Shown here piece after piece: positions 61,888-64,000 of a stretch of DNA of 64,000 bases. Where the stretch lies: the NCBI GenBank assembly GCA_024231905.1, contig JAAEQC010000102.1:144033-208032 (forward strand). The letters are read 5' to 3'. Positions within the stretch are counted from its first letter, which is position 1. Every line of letters begins with the position of its first letter. The stretch is from a bacterium (GTDB lineage Bacteria > Krumholzibacteriota > Krumholzibacteriia > LZORAL124-64-63). The notes beneath the pieces were generated by a model. That model saw only the letters and a program-made list of their open reading frames with translations. It was not told where the DNA came from and ran no database searches. The translations under genes were made by a program, and so were the position numbers.

Positions 61888-63306
61888 ATGGAAAGCGCTT
61901 ATCGACAGTCGGCCCGGCGGGGACGAACCGTGACCGGTGCCCTGGTCTGCGCCTGCGCCCTGGCCCTGCTGGCGGCCGCCTGCACGAGTGACACCCCCAC
62001 GGAATTGGGGCAGGGGCTCGTCACGACCGAGTTCGACACGACCCTGGCCCTGCTCGGGGTGGAGAACCTCACCCAGTTCAGCGCCCTGGCCATCGAGGAC
62101 GAGGACGTGCCGCTGAAGAATCAGCAGTTGTTGTATCTGGGGTCGCGGGAGGGGAACGAGTCGTCGATTCTCATCAATTTCGACTTCGCGAAGCTCGATT
62201 CGCTGAATATTCCGCCCGCGTGGATGAATCCGGACAGCACGGTCTACGTATGGCTGCGATTCGTGCGGGCCCTCAACTACGACAACGTCCTGAAGGCGCC
62301 GGCGGACACCTCCCAGTCACCGCTCATGGCAAAATCGCCGGTGTATTTCGAACTGAACGAATTGGATGCACCCTTCGACTCCACTGATACCTATCCGGGA
62401 CCCGAGCCGTCCCACTCCGGGATCAACTACAACAGCGAGCACAACGACCCGGGGTACGTGGGGGATCTCAATCAGGCTTCCAAGATCAAGATCGATCCTG
62501 GAGTCTTCTGGAACTGGTACCAGGAGGGGGCGAAGAAGGGATTCGCTGTCCGATCCGGCCCCGAGGCCGATACGACGCTGGTGGGATTCGCCTCGCGGGA
62601 GATGCGCCTGCACTACTCCGAGCTGGAACCGTTGGGGGAATTCGTCATCGCCGCGCCACACTTCATCGTTGCGTTCGTCGATTCGCTCAGGCTGGGAGTC
62701 GAGTTGGTCGACAACACGGCCCTGCTGACCTCCTATTCTGACATCTCCACTTTCCACGAGGTAGTTCCGGTGCCGACCGACCCGGCCGATGGCATTGTCG
62801 TGCGTACCTGCCTGCGCAATTATCCGGCCATGCACTTCGACTTCTCGTCGCTTCCGCCGGACATCTACATCAACCGGGCCGAATTGCGGCTACACAATGA
62901 CACCACGCGGGGGTTCGGTACCTACTGGTCGCTGGTCCTCGCGGAGTTTGATTCTCTGGACTTCGACCAGCCTGGCGGCTCCATGACCCTCGACGAACTC
63001 GACGATGCGGCCCTATACGTAGTGACCGGCATCACAGCTGTCACGCCCCAGTTTGACAAGACCCTCGACTTCAACGTCACCCAATATGTGCAGCGGGTGG
63101 TGAATGGGGTCTACGACGGCAGCCGCGGCCTGCTCATGGCTCCGGACGAAAGGTTCTTTTCGGCCTACGACCGCGGCGCTGCGGAGCCTGACTTCTATTT
63201 CAGCGAGTACCGCTTCCACGGCACCGCCGACCCCGACCCGACCCTGAGACCCCAGTTGCGAATCACCTACAGCAGCATATCGGACCTGGAAGGGGGCACG
63301 CCATGA
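61888..63306 (+). CDS. Unknown lipoprotein in the TonB-ExbBD operon
   Basis: Unrecognised lipoprotein of 472 residues. The lipobox is LLAAAC (Cys about 32). The mature part is acidic, rich in beta strands, Asp and aromatic residues. Stretches such as INRAELRLHNDT and QPGGSMTLDELDD recall DNRLRE/DUF4270-type surface modules of Bacteroidota, but the match is loose. ATG 61888 lies 12 bases after GAGGAG, while TTG 61882 is six bases from it and may be the real start, adding two residues. It overlaps the next gene (ATGA) and follows exbD by 20 bases, so it probably works with the motor. Confidence 0.72.
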   Translation: MESAYRQSARRGRTVTGALVCACALALLAAACTSDTPTELGQGLVTTEFDTTLALLGVENLTQFSALAIEDEDVPLKNQQLLYLGSREGNESSILINFDFAKLDSLNIPPAWMNPDSTVYVWLRFVRALNYDNVLKAPADTSQSPLMAKSPVYFELNELDAPFDSTDTYPGPEPSHSGINYNSEHNDPGYVGDLNQASKIKIDPGVFWNWYQEGAKKGFAVRSGPEADTTLVGFASREMRLHYSELEPLGEFVIAAPHFIVAFVDSLRLGVELVDNTALLTSYSDISTFHEVVPVPTDPADGIVVRTCLRNYPAMHFDFSSLPPDIYINRAELRLHNDTTRGFGTYWSLVLAEFDSLDFDQPGGSMTLDELDDAALYVVTGITAVTPQFDKTLDFNVTQYVQRVVNGVYDGSRGLLMAPDERFFSAYDRGAAEPDFYFSEYRFHGTADPDPTLRPQLRITYSSISDLEGGTP

Positions 63307-64000
63307 ACCGCCTCCAATCTGTGATCGTCCTGGTCTTGCTGGGATGCCTGGTGTCGACCCTGCCCGCGTCCGCCCAGTCGCCCTTCGCCCTGACCAACAT
63401 CGGGCAGCGCATCCAGAACGAGGACGCGCGCATGGTGGCCCGGGGTTTCGGTATGACCGTCACCGATACGATGCACCCGGGCTTCAAGAACCTGGCCTCC
63501 CTGGCCGGCCTGCGGCACGTGGCGGTGGGATTCACCGGCTACGGCGAGCGGGTCAAGGCGGAGGACAGCGCGGGATCACGCACCACCTATCGCACTTTCA
63601 CGCCCGATTTGCGGGTGGCTTTCCCGGCCATGAAAGGCAGGATGGCCCTGTCCGCCGGATTCTCCATCGAACGTTCGACCAACTACCGGACCGGCATCGA
63701 CAACACCTGGTACGCCTGGGACGACACCCTGGTGGGCGATGAGCGCTTCATCCGGGAAGGGTCCATTTTTACGGTTCCCCTGGGAGTGGCCTACCGCGTG
63801 GGACCGTCCCTGGCGGTGAGCGCCTCGCTGAACCTGGTCCGCGGCACCATGCGCGAATCCCTGGGCCACTTCTACACAGAGCCGGCCAGTTCTCTGGGGC
63901 GCCCCTTCTACCAGGCCACCGGACGGGTGGACGAGGACAAGTACTACGGTACCTCGAGCACCGTGAGTTTCCTCTTCACGCCCGATGGCGGACGACTGCG
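63303..64000 (+). CDS. Outer-membrane barrel-like protein (C-terminus beyond window)
   Basis: The first 232 residues of an exported protein. The signal peptide is LQSVIVLVLLGCLVSTLPA with cleavage at ASAQ (about residue 25). NEDARMVARGFGMTVTDT and TPDLRVAFPAMKGRMALSAG suggest a barrel protein of the PorV/FadL-like type with early strands already visible. It overlaps the lipoprotein stop as ATGA. It has no TonB box or plug domain in the visible part, so it is not an evident TonB-dependent receptor. Confidence 0.7.
   Translation, partial: MNRLQSVIVLVLLGCLVSTLPASAQSPFALTNIGQRIQNEDARMVARGFGMTVTDTMHPGFKNLASLAGLRHVAVGFTGYGERVKAEDSAGSRTTYRTFTPDLRVAFPAMKGRMALSAGFSIERSTNYRTGIDNTWYAWDDTLVGDERFIREGSIFTVPLGVAYRVGPSLAVSASLNLVRGTMRESLGHFYTEPASSLGRPFYQATGRVDEDKYYGTSSTVSFLFTPDGGRL

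Overview
The window is GC-rich, densely coded and bacterial. The cell it describes is Gram-negative: it has an ADP-heptose epimerase for lipopolysaccharide core, a FadL-type porin, a TonB/ExbB/ExbD motor, many lipoproteins and other predicted beta-barrels. Two secreted proteins end in a FlgD-like Ig domain with a PNPxNP motif. That feature is common in FCB-group candidate phyla (Eisenbacteria- or Krumholzibacteria-like bacteria), so I infer an uncultured relative of these. No 16S gene is present to confirm it. No phage, integrase, insertion sequence, CRISPR array or rRNA was seen.

Layout. 1-4.6 kb: a two-component system (minus strand) divergent from a NatAB-like ABC exporter. 4.7-6.9 kb: a cyclophilin lipoprotein with HEAT repeats (minus). 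7.0-14.8 kb: a tight plus-strand run with overlapping stops and starts: asd, a lone EcfT-like protein, truA, a transaldolase-like aldolase, an HtrA protease, a sugar epimerase, hldD and an Rsm22-like Fe-S methyltransferase. 14.8-27.7 kb: an EamA transporter (minus), purB, a tetraheme cytochrome, a fused purL-purQ, an unknown protein in the usual purS position, purF, a double-domain radical SAM protein and RNase G. 27.7-28.1 kb: a very long perfect hairpin and a diverged tandem copy. 28.1-32.9 kb: glycosyltransferase, rhomboid protease, GDSL lipoprotein and FadL porin (minus).

33-35.6 kb: a proline-rich membrane protein, an Rrf2 regulator with an upstream palindrome, a STAS protein and a PrsW protease. 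35.8-42.2 kb (minus): a two-component system translationally coupled to a 1,528-residue protein joining an acyl-CoA synthetase, an unrecognised middle and a GNAT domain. 42.2-44.1 kb (minus): initiator tRNA, ftsB and eno. 44.2-47.1 kb: ECF sigma factor, zinc anti-sigma factor and a bactofilin-like membrane protein. 47.2-50.8 kb: a secreted metallopeptidase, a beta-propeller lipoprotein and an arsR-arsM pair with a perfect ArsR-type operator. 51-54.6 kb: tRNA-Glu, an M20 peptidase (minus), a 56-residue histone-fold protein and a YifB/ComM ATPase. 54.7-64 kb: a barrel protein, an FG-GAP propeller protein, murB and a TonB-like/ExbB/ExbD/lipoprotein/barrel operon that leaves the window.

The most unusual items are the small bacterial histone, the 1,528-residue ligase-acetyltransferase tied to a sensor kinase, the purLQ fusion with no recognisable purS, and the Ton-type motor co-transcribed with an unknown lipoprotein and barrel.
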